From: Liquidambar formosana
Lineage: Eukaryota > Streptophyta > Magnoliopsida > Saxifragales > Altingiaceae
Assembly: GCA_039720395.1 (NCBI GenBank)
Contig: CM077826.1
Location: 25,562,430 to 25,626,429 of the forward strand
Direction: 5' to 3'
Length of the DNA: 64,000 bases
A program made the translations under genes and the position numbers. The notes below the pieces were generated by a model. That model made no database searches. It was given only the letters and a program-made list of their open reading frames with translations, and was not told the origin of the DNA. Positions 12,901-24,311 of the stretch are shown here, piece after piece. The first letter of the stretch is position 1; every line of letters starts with the position of its first letter.

Positions 12901-15900
12901 CAAAGGATTGTGCATACTTCAAATAATGCACTAATAAATGCCTTAAGGCTATCAAAAATTAAAGATATTATTTATTGACTTTGCTAGTAGGTTTCTTGAG
13001 AACTTTGACTGATCAAAGTAATGTTACCTAGAATGCGGTACGGCCGTACGAGCACGAGTATATTGAAACTTTAGTTAAATTCAGACATTGAAGGATTTTG
13101 GAAATTGAGTTATACACAGACCACTAATGTTTGAGAGTAGTATGAGAGTCCCATCTAACATAGTAGTAGTTGGAAATTGAAACTTATCTCTTTGTGGCAA
13201 TAGTTGGAGATTCTTATTAATTGCTACTCCTAATTTATTACAGCCGTAACTTTAAAAATAAAAGTAACACTCTCTTCCTCCTCTCTTTCTCCCTCCCAAC
13301 TTTACATTTTGGGTTGCTAAATATTCAATCTAGATCACAAATGAGTCGCAATCTAGATCGTGGACCCAGATTGCAATTCCAAGGGTGTCAAGCAACCCTG
13401 GTAATAATGGATCAAACTCAAAGAATCCTATTGTGCAAATATGCTTAAGTGCATAACCATGCTTCAAGGCCTCTCAAATTGTGAACTCTTATTCCTAGAC
13501 CTCATAATCGTGTAACCTTTTCAGCACAGCATCCCAGACAAGTGCATAGAGGTTTGACTTTACACTATATCTCCACTTACACATTTGCAATGATTTTGTT
13601 TTTTCTCCTCATTTTTTTTTTCATTTTTTCTTCTTTTTAATAATCTGTTCCCATCTTCATTTGATGATGTGCTTCAAATTTCCAGATGTTTCTTCCTTCC
13701 CAAAAGTATTCTCTTGTGCCTTCTCTATTTTCACATATCTCTTAAGACATAATACATGGATGGCAACTATAGATAATTAGTTAAATGGAACTTAATAACC
13801 AGAGAGTTCTGAATTTGCTCACCCAATAGAAATCAATTATAATGTTCCCAGATGAACCAGAATCAGTGGAAGATGGTGCCAGATGACCCTTGTAGACACA
13901 TAGCGTGAGCGTCAGAAATATGAACAGATGTTGCATGATAGTTACACACTTGAATGTTGACTAGCATAATTGTAAATCCTCACTTTGATGTATAAGAAAA
14001 CACAAAAGATGAAGCTTCCAAAAATGAGTGCTGAAAATATTTCTCCCAAATGATCGTAAACAATTGTGGGGTTGAAAACCCCAAACCTGAAGAATGAGCA
14101 CAGAGAGAGAGATTTATCAAATGCAGTTGATGATTGCATGCAGCTTGTCCACTGAACATAGAAACCATACATTATACTTTTCCTCAAAAACCAGGCTACA
14201 AGGAATGTAAATGCATTCTGAGTTTTCCTAGAGCAGGCTATGCAACTTCAAACAAACTACTGAAATATCATTAGAAGTCCAAGACCACGTAAAACTACAC
14301 TAGTGCACCAAAAAGTTACTCTTGACAAGACTAACAAGTGGAACATAAAGCTGGTACAGAAGAACTAAAGATGTAAGACGAGTTCCTGGCTGATTATAGG
14401 GCTTACAATGATATGGTTTTCAATGACCACCAAATCATTCAAAACAATAGCAGAAGAAATCAAATCCATATCACAAAGTTCAAATGCTGAAACAACCATT
14501 ATCAGCTTGTTTCAATACATTAAGAACCCCAAGATGCCAATTATACCTCTAATCTCAACTCATTAAATGGAGAAGGAAAATACAGCATAGCTCCTGTGAT
14601 CAGTCCACTTTGACATAGATAGTAAGAGAAGGTTCTCAAGAAACTGACGTACCAGTAATTTTGATAAAATTTCTAATAAAAGATTCAAGCGCAGACTTTC
14701 TGAGAAATGTATTTATGTCAAGCCTTTGCCATCTTTAGTACATTCCTTTACACACGACTTTAGCAAGCAAACCAAAAAATTATGCAAATCAGTGAACAGC
14801 TTATCAAATACTTTTATACTCCTTACACACCAAACATAATATGACTTCCAATGGCAGCAACTGGCAAGTAAAACAAGAATGCTACCAATTAAAATCATTC
14901 TAAGAATGTAGAAAATTGATGGCTCTAAAGCAATTTGACATATTTAAACAATCAGATTTTATATAGAAAGTCCTTACCACCAAAGGCTAAGATAAGTGAT
15001 CAATGTCACTGCATATGATTGCAAACCATTCGCCTGCAGCAAGCTCAAAAAGTAAGCCCGTTATTTTAAATATATGACAATAAACTGTAAACAATATCAA
15101 TTGAATGAGTAGCAGAAACTTTCTCTAGTTCTGTGGTATTAGAAAAATCAATGCTAATAATTTTTTCATATAACTGGCCTAATTAATAAATAGATGCAGA
15201 TGGAATGGAAATAATAAAAAAAAAATGGACAGAGCACCTTTAGCAAGAAAATAATGGAGTATCCCCTACCTTGTAGACAGGCCGATTCCCTGCAGGAGAT
15301 ATTGGGCCCTCAACCCTTTTTCCAGGAAGAAAAAGTTGAAGTACAGCCTCAAATGCTGCATAACAAGCAATTATCTTCCATGCAATAGCAGTAGGTCTTG
15401 GCCATATGTTGATAAAACCCTGCAGCCCATGCTGCTTTAAGTAATCACAAGTTTGGGAAATAGACCCATCAGCATGAACCATTGTATACCATCTGCATTG
15501 TCAAAGAAATAGCAAACTTTAATTCCCTATTTAAATGCCTTGATCTGGTTATCTTAATTAAATTTGACCTTAAAATCCAGCTAAAACCATACATCTTGAA
15601 GATGGTGAATGTCTCCTGAGACACTAAATGAATCCATTATGCTTTTTACAGCTTTTGAAATGATTCCAATGTTATTTATATAGCATTGAGTCTCTTTTTA
15701 TTTTAACACTTAATTAAACCAAGATCATTAAAGGAAACCCAACCCCCCCCCCCCAACCAAAACCCCCCAATTTTTTTTTTATTTATTTATTTTTTGGTTT
15801 TATTGAAGTGATTATAGTGACATCTTCTTGTTATACTTCTAACTTGTGTCCCTTGTGCACTATTTAGATGAGTCTATTTGTTTTCCTTTTTCCTCCATTT

Positions 15901-16983
15901 GGTGTGAGAAAAATGAGGTGGGACAAAAAAAGAACATGAAATTTCATATCGTATGTTATATATTATATTTTGGTTTCCAAAAAATGACGAACTCACCCAA
16001 ACTTATCCAATAATTGTATTAGGCTTTGTTGAGTGGAACGTTTTATTTTCTCCGATCCCAACTAATGGACAGTCTAAAATTCAAAAATTTTAATTTCTTT
16101 TCTCTTTAAAATTTTCTCAGCTACCAAACATTTAAATTTTATTTTAGTGATCTCAATGATGGTGGCAAGTCAGACTACATTCAAATGCTTTGAGATGGGA
16201 TTTCAACAAAAAAAATTCCATTTTAATATTGGACTACAATGGAATCATTCAATTTCCAAGCATATTTTTTTTGACAAACCATCTGTTTGAGGAGAATTAT
16301 CATCACTCATTTAAACTCACTGATTTATTAATAGTTCATTATATTAACTCAAAATAATGCTAAAATTCAATTATCTGGGATCTTAATCACATGATTTCTA
16401 TTAAATTTTTGTTCTATAGAAACAACAGTAAATTCTACTTTTAACTTCTATAAATCATAACTTTGAAAATTCCAAACTTGTTTATCCCCATTCCAGAATT
16501 CAACCAAAGAATATCTGAAAAATAGAATCCGTTCCCATTTATCTATTTTTATTAACCCCTCTGTTTGGCTTCCGAGAAAACTGAGGTGTTACTTTATTTT
16601 TCCTAAACAAAACAGTCATTGGTATTGGACTCGGTTGAGTGGAGATTTACGTTAAATATCGAAAAACATTACGATTCAAGATCTAAACTGGTCTTTCTTT
16701 TCCACCACAGTTTCTCAGTAACCAATCAGAGCAAATGTCTAACACATCAATAGATCTACAACACACGTCAAACTCAAATACAATATCAAACGCAATGCGA
16801 TGGCACTACAATGCAATAATATACATGACATTTCTCAGGATCCACTAGGGTAAGAGTTTCCATTTCCATATGAGAGATAGAGAGGGCTTACAGGAGAATA
16901 ACAAAGGGAGGGCAGAGAGTGAGAAGTGAAAGCATCGATACATATGTGAGCAATGGTGAGTGCACAGTCTTCGCCTCTGCCAT
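2498..16983 (-). CDS. DWF5: 7-dehydrocholesterol (sterol delta-7) reductase, 13 exons, 434 aa
   Basis: Exons, 5' to 3': 16983-16892, 15492-15270, 15033-14978, 14086-13984, 13888-13823, 12746-12633, 11039-10913, 8015-7915, 4765-4640, 4498-4434, 3712-3631, 3536-3454, 2564-2498. Every junction is GT-AG, the frame stays open and the lengths sum to 1,305 nt. The enzyme reduces the delta-7 double bond (known role: 5-dehydroepisterol to 24-methylenecholesterol, NADPH-dependent, ER membrane) on the way to brassinosteroids. Visible hallmarks of the ERG4/ERG24 family are GKRVEGPISPAGNRPVYK in exon 2, GFYICWGCLVWVPSVYTSPG in exon 8 and the C-terminal RDDDRC...YGKYW...YRIIPGIY. Several hydrophobic segments fit a polytopic membrane protein. 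The start MAEAKTVHSP matches the plant N-terminus; Arabidopsis DWF5 is 432 aa. No lesion is seen. Introns 7 and 8 are about 3 kb each, and intron 8 holds a LINE. Confidence 0.97.
3890..4260 (-). mobile_element. Probable LINE 3'-end remnant in DWF5 intron 10
   Basis: Read on the minus strand this is T/A-rich DNA with a 'caag tccatcc'-like block, ending in A-rich and TTTGTTATTTG-type repeats. That resembles the 3' ends of the clearer LINEs in this window. There is no RT coding sequence and no TSD was found, so it is tentative. Confidence 0.35.
4878..7500 (-). mobile_element. 5'-truncated L1-type LINE in DWF5 intron 8
   Basis: The insertion is in the same orientation as DWF5. On the minus strand its 3' end is a simple-repeat tail of CAA units then ATAA units (4878-4920), preceded by the TTGCTGATCAAAA motif also found at the end of the LINE at 31.6-33.7 kb. 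Coding remnants run from an RT N-terminal part (DKAPG at about 7370) through the palm to a zf-RVT domain. The 5' end fades out near 7,490-7,500. I could not find a clean TSD. Confidence 0.85.
5293..7480 (-). pseudogene. Dead LINE ORF2: reverse transcriptase plus zf-RVT
   Basis: A 549-codon open stretch (6942-5293) carries the second half of the RT (GLRQRDPLSSFLF, HLQFAYD, YLGLPLGGNP), a connection domain, and the zf-RVT zinc-binding-like region with C-x2-C...H-x4-H-x4-C spacing (CVMCKGAEENIDHLFLHC). Upstream, the frame continues through DFEKAYDHVD but meets a stop where family members have Trp (about 6948), and further frameshifts follow towards 7480. The catalytic F-A-D-D has become F-A-Y-D (around 6648-6690). 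The endonuclease part is absent. It therefore cannot encode a working retrotransposase. Confidence 0.85.
7500..7914. other. Rest of DWF5 intron 8
   Basis: Intron DNA between the truncated LINE and exon 8. It is AT-rich with several 'aatttt' runs around 7560-7670. No gene or defined element was recognised. Confidence 0.4.
8653..8692. repeat. (AT)n microsatellite
   Basis: About 20 AT units in DWF5 intron 7. Confidence 0.9.
8733..9000 (+). repeat. Direct repeat pair, 59 bp, 209 bp apart
   Basis: The stretches 8733-8791 and 8942-9000 differ at only one position that I can see ('caacctcc' against 'caaactcc'). A shorter third piece (CTTAAACAGTGCAG) sits just upstream at about 8716. This looks like a recent local duplication inside DWF5 intron 7. 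Confidence 0.8.
9872..9927. repeat. (GA)n microsatellite
   Basis: A long, slightly interrupted GA run in DWF5 intron 7. The Ser/Leu-rich antisense open frames over it are repeat artefacts. Confidence 0.9.
10588..10720 (+). mobile_element. SINE-like remnant
   Basis: The block TGTGGCCTAGTGGTGGTACC resembles an RNA polymerase III A box. About 45 bp downstream, GGGGTCAATTCATAC weakly resembles a B box. tRNA-derived SINEs start this way, but no 3' tail or TSD was resolved. Confidence 0.3.
11150..11500. repeat. MITE-like sequence with the shared TTAGATTAGATA / GTCATGCATGCC core
   Basis: Around 11250-11295 the sequence TTAGATTAGATATACTTTCC is followed by GTCATGCATGCC. The same pairing of motifs occurs in the elements at 37.6, 41.8 and 63.0 kb. 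Element ends were not delimited. Confidence 0.35.
11508..11880 (+). mobile_element. Solo-LTR-like remnant
   Basis: It starts TGTTGGGAACTCCCACATCC and ends GGTGCAACA, so the ends are a short TGTTG/CAACA inverted pair typical of LTRs. The interior has the 'ccacctaatggcttaggctc' block common in plant LTR retrotransposons. No TSD is visible, so this is either an old solo LTR or a fragment. Confidence 0.4.
11888..12229. mobile_element. Tourist-like MITE (PIF/Harbinger type), 342 bp
   Basis: The terminal inverted repeats are GGCTGTGTTTGGTATG and, at the other end, its near complement ending CAAACACAGCC. They are flanked by TAA at 11885-11887 and 12230-12232, the 3-bp TSD expected of PIF/Harbinger elements. 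It lies in DWF5 intron 6 and has no coding capacity. Confidence 0.7.
13038..13049. other. Perfect 12-bp GC-rich palindrome
   Basis: GTACGGCCGTAC stands out in AT-rich DWF5 intron 5. It could be the tip of a degraded transposon or chance. Nothing around it forms a larger element that I can define. Confidence 0.4.
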
Positions 16984-16986
16984 CTG

Positions 16987-17003
16987 TGTGTGTGTGTGTG
17001 TGA
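16987..17003. repeat. (TG)n microsatellite in the DWF5 leader
   Basis: A short CA/TG run lies directly 5' of the DWF5 start codon, within its probable 5' UTR. Confidence 0.8.
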
Positions 17004-17071
17004 GGGCTGAGGAGTTTCTCTGATTTCAAAAGACTTCTGGTTCTTCTGCTGCCACTGGTGACTGGTGGTGG

Positions 17072-17079
17072 TATATATC
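17072..17079 (-). promoter_or_regulatory. Candidate TATA box of DWF5
   Basis: On the minus strand TGATATATAC lies about 90 bp upstream of the DWF5 ATG, which would allow a 5' UTR of roughly 60 nt. It is inferred from position and composition only. Confidence 0.45.
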
Positions 17080-17099
17080 AGTTTACATGGAAGGGTTAA

Positions 17100-17740
17100 T
17101 TGTAGTTTTGCCCCTTGATTTTAAGGTAATTATGTTTATGGGCTTGATGAATGATGATCACGAATCAATCACGGTGTCAAAAGGATTCTTCGGATTATTT
17201 TTTTTGGTGTGAACGCGAAGAACAATTTCCTTTCTCGACCACTTTTGGCCAAGCTCAAGTGTACCTTCCTCGATCCCAAGTCAATGGCGTGGCCACACAA
17301 GGCTAGCCATTATGTGCCGTGAAAGGAACCTCTCTCCTACTTTCTTCGTTTTTTCCCCGAGTTTGGATTCGACAGTGAATTATTATTGTAATTAGTTGTT
17401 GGCCACACGCGATTCGTGCAACAAAATGGATAAGTGAGAATTTTAGAAAGTTATGTAATTTGTAGAAAAGATATAAGAATGTGGGGGAGAGAGGGAGTTT
17501 TTTTTTTTTTTTTTTAATAAAAAAAAAAAACCTAGGAGATATACCTAGGAGAGAGAGAGAGAGAGAGAGAAAAAGTGAAGAGAAGTAGGAGAAAATGTTG
17601 GGGTGGTAACTGTTTTCAAGTTTTGAAATTATTAAATTATCTATTAGCCTAATGAAATTTTAAGGGTTTTTTTAGTAATTATAAGTGCAATCCAACAATA
17701 AAGTGAACTCTCTTAATAGTATAGATTTAGTATCGTGCAA
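17100..17740. other. DWF5 upstream region
   Basis: Likely promoter and distal upstream DNA of DWF5. It includes a poly-T/poly-A block (about 17500-17530), a near-tandem CCTAGGAGATATACCTAGGAG and a GA run to about 17570. No coding sequence was recognised. Confidence 0.4.
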
Positions 17741-17742
17741 AG

Positions 17743-17880
17743 TTAATGAGTCATTGGATGGGGTTTTTGGCAGTTCAATTAAAACATCAAAAAGTTAGCT
17801 ATTGAAGTTATTTTGATCATTTTACTAGCAACATTTTAATGTTTTAATTTAAACCGTTGAAACACTCATCCAATGACTCC
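17743..17880. mobile_element. Fold-back MITE
   Basis: The left arm GAGTCATTGGATGGGGTT...CAATTAAAACATC is mirrored by the right arm ATGTTTTAATTT...CATCCAATGACTC, giving a hairpin-shaped element of about 140 bp. A TSD was not resolved. It lies in intergenic DNA upstream of DWF5. Confidence 0.55.
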
Positions 17881-19590
17881 CATTAAAATCAATATAGTGT
17901 TGAGTTTTTGTAATTTAGCACCGAATCCAACCTCCCCACCCCCTTCTTTCTTTCTTTCTTTTTTCTCTTTTTTTTTTTTAATTTTTTTGGGTAAAGAGCA
18001 CACAGTCGATACCAATTCAATTCTATCTATCAATCACATTTTTCCCTATATTGATCAAAACTCTAGGTAAAAAATTAGATTCCCAAATAAGCCTTTTGAA
18101 AAAAAAAATAATAAAATCAACTTGTATCCTAAATTAGCTAAGAATTTTGTTGTTTAATTTGCTTCCATCCCCTCTATAAGCAAAATGATAGAGGGCCTAA
18201 CCTATTGGCCTAATGGATTGGCCCCATTTAAGGAATTATATCATAAGCAGTTACACCCCACAATCTCACGTTTGTAGGGATTTCATTTAATAACAATATT
18301 TGTTCCACGTTTTGCTGAAATTCAAACATTACTTCCCATACTTGTATCTTCTCACTTTCTTCCACCGATCAACCATTTTTGTTTTCATTTCATAGTCAAT
18401 CCATCCATTTTTTAATTCTCTGAGAAGTATATTGACAACATAGTATTCTACATAGGGGTCTATTGAGTTTTTCAATTAAATCAGGTATGTTGTAGTGTTT
18501 TGTTTTGTAGTCGTTCAGCTGATGTTTGTTAATTTTTATTTTCCATAAACATGATACGCCTTTTTCGTTTGAATGTAGATTAACAATATGGTATAGATAC
18601 ATGTTCTTTAAAAATTGAGAGTAAGTTAACAAGTGACATCAAATGATATCAAATTACTGTAGACTTATTACGAACAAGTTATTATATGACTTATTATATG
18701 TGACTTACTAGAAACAAGTTACTATGTGATATTAAGTTATTATATGACTTACTTTGAGTTATTTGAATTAAGTTACTATGTATACTAACAAAAATCACAT
18801 AGTAACTTAATAAATCACTAAATGCACATAACAGAGCTCATAGTCAAGTTTAAGATTTTCATACAATTTTATAAAATCACTTAATAATTAAACTAGATAG
18901 TAAGAGTTTGACAAGTTTCGTAGGATTTGCATATAACAGAGGGTTATTAAGAGTTTGAGAGTTTTAAACTACTTCATAGTTGTTGAAACAAGATTATTGA
19001 CATAGGGTTTTTGCCACTCATCACAAAACGATCTAAGCCTAAAAATGGGCATGAATCTGACTTGTTTTTCCTCCCATCGCAAATCATCACTTGATAACTG
19101 AATGTTGACGTTAGATTATCGACAAGCAACGATGCCCCTCGATCTTCCTTTGTAACTTAATAAGACATCGGATCAACTCTGCGGCACTTAACGAAGAAGA
19201 TGGTATGATTTTTACGAGATCCAAATGATCATTTTCAGAAGAATAACTGGTTTGTGGAGGAGAGAATGAAAGAACTTTCAATATTGTGATTCGAAATTTT
19301 CGCGTTCAAACACGGCAAGTGAGGTTATTCAGTTATTCTTGCCAGATTTTGGGGGATTTAGCAATTTCAATTAGTTTCACCCATATATACCTTTTAAAGA
19401 AGAAGATACCAATAGAAAGTGACCACATCAGTAAGCCAATGTAATAGGTCTATAAAGTAGTCCCATCTAGAATAACTTTCTCTATAAACATGATATAGAT
19501 GAATATCCAAATAATTCTCTAAAATGATTTTAATACAATCCTAGATACTATTTATTAGAAAGACTATTTATTATCCATATAAACACTCTA
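17881..19590. other. Gene-free intergenic stretch
   Basis: AT-rich DNA without credible genes. At about 18650-18810 there are many imperfect copies of an AAGTTACTATGTGA-like motif in both orientations, suggesting a degraded repeat. The open frames here are short and lack coding character. Confidence 0.4.
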
Positions 19591-19599
19591 GGGAGCCAA

Positions 19600-19740
19600 T
19601 GGCATGATACCAAGTGGCATTCTCTATACTTGTTGAGTGAGTGATTTCGAGTTTGAACTTATAGAGAAACATTGATACTCACTGTTCATATTAGGGATTA
19701 GGGTTAAGAGTATATTCTATTTATAAAAAAATAATAATAA
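19600..19740 (+). mobile_element. SINE copy 1 (shares a family with 26.45 kb)
   Basis: The stretch GAGTTTGAACTTATAGAG resembles a B box. It is followed by 'cattgatactcactgttcatattaggg' and an A-rich end. The same order of blocks is found at 26.45-26.60 kb, so this is a dispersed family, probably a SINE. Confidence 0.45.
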
Positions 19741-20547
19741 TAAATAAATAACCAACACTCTAGGGACACATTTCATCTTTAGAAAGACTATATTTATTGT
19801 TGAAAATATTGAACAAAAACATGGATGTTGAAAATAAAAATATGCAAAAATATAATTTATAATAAAAGAAATAGACTTATCAATTGAGGTATGTGCGAAC
19901 ATTGTCCTTAAGAGTTGATTTGTACCCTTCAGAGTGAATCACTCGGTGCATTTAGGTCCTTTAGCGCCTCAACCCTCCAAGATACAACAATCGTGTTCCT
20001 CGTACACGTATACTTGTAAGTATAAGAAACTGAATAGCTCTTGATCGTTTCATAAAAAATATTCAATAAAATATTAAAGAAGGTTAGATAGAGTTTTATA
20101 TAAAAGAAATTTATAGATAGAGAAATAAGAAGGATTGGTAAAAATCTTTTTAAAACTCTTGTAGTTTGGTTTTTATTTATTTATTATTATTATTTTTATC
20201 AAAGAAGAAGAATAAGACAACTAAAAAAATCATGTCCAAAAAATTGATGGAAAAAACCATTTTCTTTTTATCTTCCAAATGAATATGTAACCCCACAATA
20301 ATAATATGCCCACTAACTCATAATAATGGATAATATTAGTAAATGACATGATGGTCATAATATCACAAAATAATTAATAATTTGAATCAATATTTGTATT
20401 TTATTTATAAAAAATACAACATTTATTACCTATTAATAAGCAGTGAGCATTCTTGAAATAAACTTAAATCAAGAGGGTAATATTGGAAGGCTATTAAAAT
20501 AAGTTTTTAATGAAAATCACTTCTAACCAAATCCCACTATTTTTTAT

Positions 20548-20665
20548 GACTAGATATAGTACACGTGCGTTGCACGTGAATATTTTTAAATAATATTAGT
20601 TATATAAAATAATAAATACATAAAGATTTTATATTTTTTCATAAAAGATAAAGTTTAAAATTCAA

Positions 20666-20696
<31 letters not shown>

Positions 20697-21020
20697 TTAT
20701 AATCAAAATAGTCAACGAAAGATTAAAAACTCTTTAGATATACATCCAGAATTTTTTTCCTTCATTAAACGGAATATTTAAAGAGTTTATATTCATATAT
20801 ATTATCATGCAACTTGATAGTTGCTGTAGGAAAAAGAATTTGAGTAAGAATTTAACTTTAATTTCTTAAGAGTTTGAGTTAAAATCTAACTTTCATTGGT
20901 TACCAAATGATAAGAATGTTTACAATGTGTTTCAATTAAAGGAAGGATAGATATGATATGTATTTTTTTCTAAAAAAAATAAGGGTATATTGGTCGTTCA
21001 AAAGTTTTTCTGAAATTCAG
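20548..21020. repeat. Repeat with a CACGTG double motif
   Basis: It begins near ACACGTGCGTTGCACGTG (20561-20578) and includes an AT microsatellite at about 20666-20692 and later a 'taggtactatagatatagata' stretch. The CACGTG...GCACGTG block recurs at 63415-63431. Class unknown. Confidence 0.3.
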
Positions 21021-22260
21021 TCTTTTATAGGTACTATAGATATAGATATTTGCAATTGCATTAAAATGACACAAAACTAGAATTCGAATTGAACTCTTTT
21101 CTATTTTGTATCATTCCAAAAATGGGATTTGACGCAAAAAAGAATTGCAAATAAATTATGTACTAGTTTTTATAATTCCAAGCACAGTGCAAAGGCATCT
21201 TGGCGCGTGCATGTGGGGCTGATACTAGGTTCTAGTTTGCAGGCCCAATTTGAAGGGTTTTATTGGAAAAATAGCAAACAATGTGGTGGTAAGAAATTAA
21301 TAAATTTAAAATAGATAGAAATAGAACCATGAGGTTTAACCTACCCACTTACATGCCAACTTGATTACGAAATTAATATACGATAAATACATAAGAATAT
21401 ATAATTTTGATAACATAGAATATCATAAGCCTATTCACGTTAAAGTTTAGGTTTAGATGTGTTAGTCTTTAGGAGTGGATGAGATAACTTGCTATCTTCG
21501 TCCATCAGTTGGTCTAGGGGCCAAGATTCGATCCAAGAGCGAAGCTAGTGTAGTAGGGGGTGGGAAATGTTCCACCTGAAAATTTCAAAAAAAAATTAAA
21601 ATTCTTAATATTTTGCTTTTTTTATGATCATTTTCTAACTTAATACCAAATAAAAGAAATAAATAGTCATTTTGAAATACATATATAGGCAATGTGTAAT
21701 AAGTTGACAAAAAAATATCGTTTATATGGTATTAAATTAAAAAGTGATCATTAAAACGTGATAAATTGTAAAAAGTTGTCACACTTGAGATAGTTTCCTA
21801 GCTTCGTCCCTAATTCAATCCTAAAACCGATTTAGGAGCCATAGCCCTTGACAACCTGGGAAAAACCCAACTTGTTTGAAGTCTGCTCAAGCATTATTTG
21901 AATACAAGCCTCACATGCAAAGCTCGTCCCAACAATGGTCCCCTTGTACCAATGGCACATGCAATTGACCGAATCTAGGATGGTATCTAAGAAATTCTTG
22001 TATTTAACAGTGATATAATTGATGTAGTGATGTGGCAACAAAATGGATGCGGTAGGGTTGACATATTTATTTTGCTACTTTTTTTTTATAATTTTTATAG
22101 GTTTGTAATACCAAATTAGTTTAATGAGATGGTATCACCTAAGGGTGAGCATGGTTCGATTTGATGCTAAAATTTAGAATCAAACCAAAGTAGTTCGGTT
22201 TGGTTATTAACAAATCAAAACCAAACCAATATATATATATATATAGATAGATAGTTATAG
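21020..22260. other. Gene-free intergenic stretch
   Basis: No credible gene. At about 21510-21540, 'ggtctaggggccaagattcgatcc' resembles part of a tRNA or SINE B box, but no element could be delimited. An AT microsatellite lies at about 22226-22246. Confidence 0.35.
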
Positions 22261-22269
22261 ATATATAGT

Positions 22270-22432
22270 TATGTTCTCATCAGTACATGTTGATATAAGT
22301 TATATCAGCACCATGTACTGGGGGTTGTACCCTTTGCATTGGTCCAATGTACCTCATATCCCACTAATGTACAAGATACAACTCCCAATGCAAGTGTTGA
22401 TATAAATTATATCAGTATGTGCTTACCTGATT
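22270..22432. mobile_element. Fold-back MITE
   Basis: The left arm GTTGATATAAGTTATATCAG with GGGGGTTGTACC is mirrored on the right by GGTACATT-like sequence, ACAACTCCCAATGCAA and TTGATATAAATTATATCAG. The two arms together form a fold-back element of about 160 bp. TSD uncertain. Confidence 0.55.
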
Positions 22433-22689
22433 CAGTTTGATTTCGATTTTCTCATATAAAATATAAACAGTTCACGAAATCATAAATACACACTTAAAAG
22501 CATCAATTATATATATATTGAAATTTAAAGCATCAAGTTTGAGAAAATTAATTTATAGCACCAAAACCATCAAACAGGTTGGGTTTGTTCATCAATCAAA
22601 ACATGCACAGGAATTAACTACCGGAACTTGAATGTCAAACACTAAGAACTATTAGCAAATTCTACACATATCTTTACAATTTGTGTAAC

Positions 22690-23300
22690 TAGAGTCGCAA
22701 ACGAGACGAACCGAGCTGAGTTTTGAAATGTTCAAGTTTGGTTTGTCAAAATAATTGTTCGTTTACTATTGAATTGAGCTTTTAATGAGCATAAACTATT
22801 GTGTTCAAACTTGGTTTGTTTACTTGAGCTGAACTTTTAACAAGCTTAAATTATTGTAACTGATCGAACTCAGCTCTAGAGAAAGTAAAGAAGCTCATGC
22901 TCAACCTCAAATTTGGTTTGGGCTTGATTTTAAGCTTGTCTTGAGTTCATTAAAGGGGTTTTGCATATGTTATTTGTAATATTTAAGTCTAATGAAAAAT
23001 ATTTACGAAATAATAACCCTACCTTAATTTTATTTGTTTCGGAGTATTATTTCTATAATAGTCAAATTGTTTTACTAAACAAGCCCACTAACGAGCTTAT
23101 TAACGAGCCTCATTTCGATCCAACAAATTATTTATCGAGTTCTTAACAAACTTGTTCGTAAACCTAAATGAACCGAGTTTTAGCTTACTTAAATTTGACT
23201 TGTTTACTAAACGAGTTTAAACTTTAAATTTGATTTTGGCTTATTTACTAATCAACCGAATTCGAGCCGAGCTCATATGGAGCTCTCTCACGAGCTATTA
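22690..23300. mobile_element. Non-autonomous DNA-transposon-like repeat rich in GAGCT/CGAACCGAG motifs
   Basis: Blocks such as GAACCGAGCTGAG at the left and CGAATTCGAGCCGAGCTC at the right enclose repeated 'tttactaaacgag' and 'gagcttaaa' units. This layout is common in non-autonomous plant DNA transposons. Exact termini and TSD were not found. Confidence 0.4.
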
Positions 23301-24240
23301 GCATAAGTTGGACCATTCAATATATCTGTATCTAGAACTTGACGTCAAAACAATAAGAACTATTAGCATAAGTTGGAAAATCATATGGTCATCATTGCCC
23401 CAAACAATCTGAAGGCATGGCACAACAATCCAATGGACCACATTGTACATGAAGGTGCTTCTTGTCGTCATCTGCCACGCAAAAAATATAATATATATGT
23501 ATTTGTTTGTGGGTAGATATTGAGGCTCTCTGTGGTCAAATCTTGAATCTTATTTTATTTAAAGAAAATAATTATCAACTTTGATCATAGTATTAATAAT
23601 GTCTATGTTTTGAAAATTTTGTTTTTGTTTGTAGCTTACATCGGTTGCAAACGATGTTTAAGATGGACTTATAAGAAGGCGCTAGCAACTGGACATTCTC
23701 TTAGTAAGTTGTCTTGTGGTTTAGGGTCCGGGACGACAAACCAATGAGACCAAATTATGAAGGGTCTGTTTGGCGAGTGAGTATTGCAACCCAGACAGGG
23801 ATTAAAATTACTCCTAAATTGATTTTATCTGCACCCAATTTAGAAAGGTACTACCAACCAGTCTATGTAATAAGCTCAACATCAAGGCTTGGCGCTTCTA
23901 TTTGAAGGAAGCACACAAATTAAAGTCAAAGGCCATGCTCAGTGAAGAATGGTAGCATTACCCACAAATGAAACAATCTGTTTGGTGGTTCAAACCTCGT
24001 ATGCATGCAAACTACTCCCAGGAAAAATAGGTCATGCAGTCTTGAGCCTTACCAAGCAGTCCCTAGTTGGCCGCTTCTTACAAGGTTCAAACACGTGAAA
24101 TGGGCATAGAGTAGGCAGCTGACGGGTTGGCCAGTGACCGTTAGGTGATACCTAAGATTCAAAAAAATTCCCGGGAAAGTAGTTTTGTTAGAAGAACCCC
24201 CCTAGCTTTGCTTTCCACCAAAACAAACACATCTATCAAA
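23300..24240. other. Gene-free DNA upstream of the small gene at 24.3 kb
   Basis: No recognisable coding sequence. A GA run at about 24262-24300 immediately precedes the start codon of the next gene and may form its leader or core promoter (GA/CT-rich leaders are frequent in plants). Confidence 0.4.
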
Positions 24241-24311
24241 ATTTCTCAATGTGATAGGAAGAGAAGAGAGAGAGAGAGAGAGGGGGGAGAGAGAGAGAGA
24301 AATAATGAAGA

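Noticed and set aside
18650..18810. CRISPR-like array of spaced repeats
   Set aside because: Repeats are imperfect, irregularly spaced and in both orientations in a plant nuclear context; a degraded AT-rich repeat is enough to explain it.
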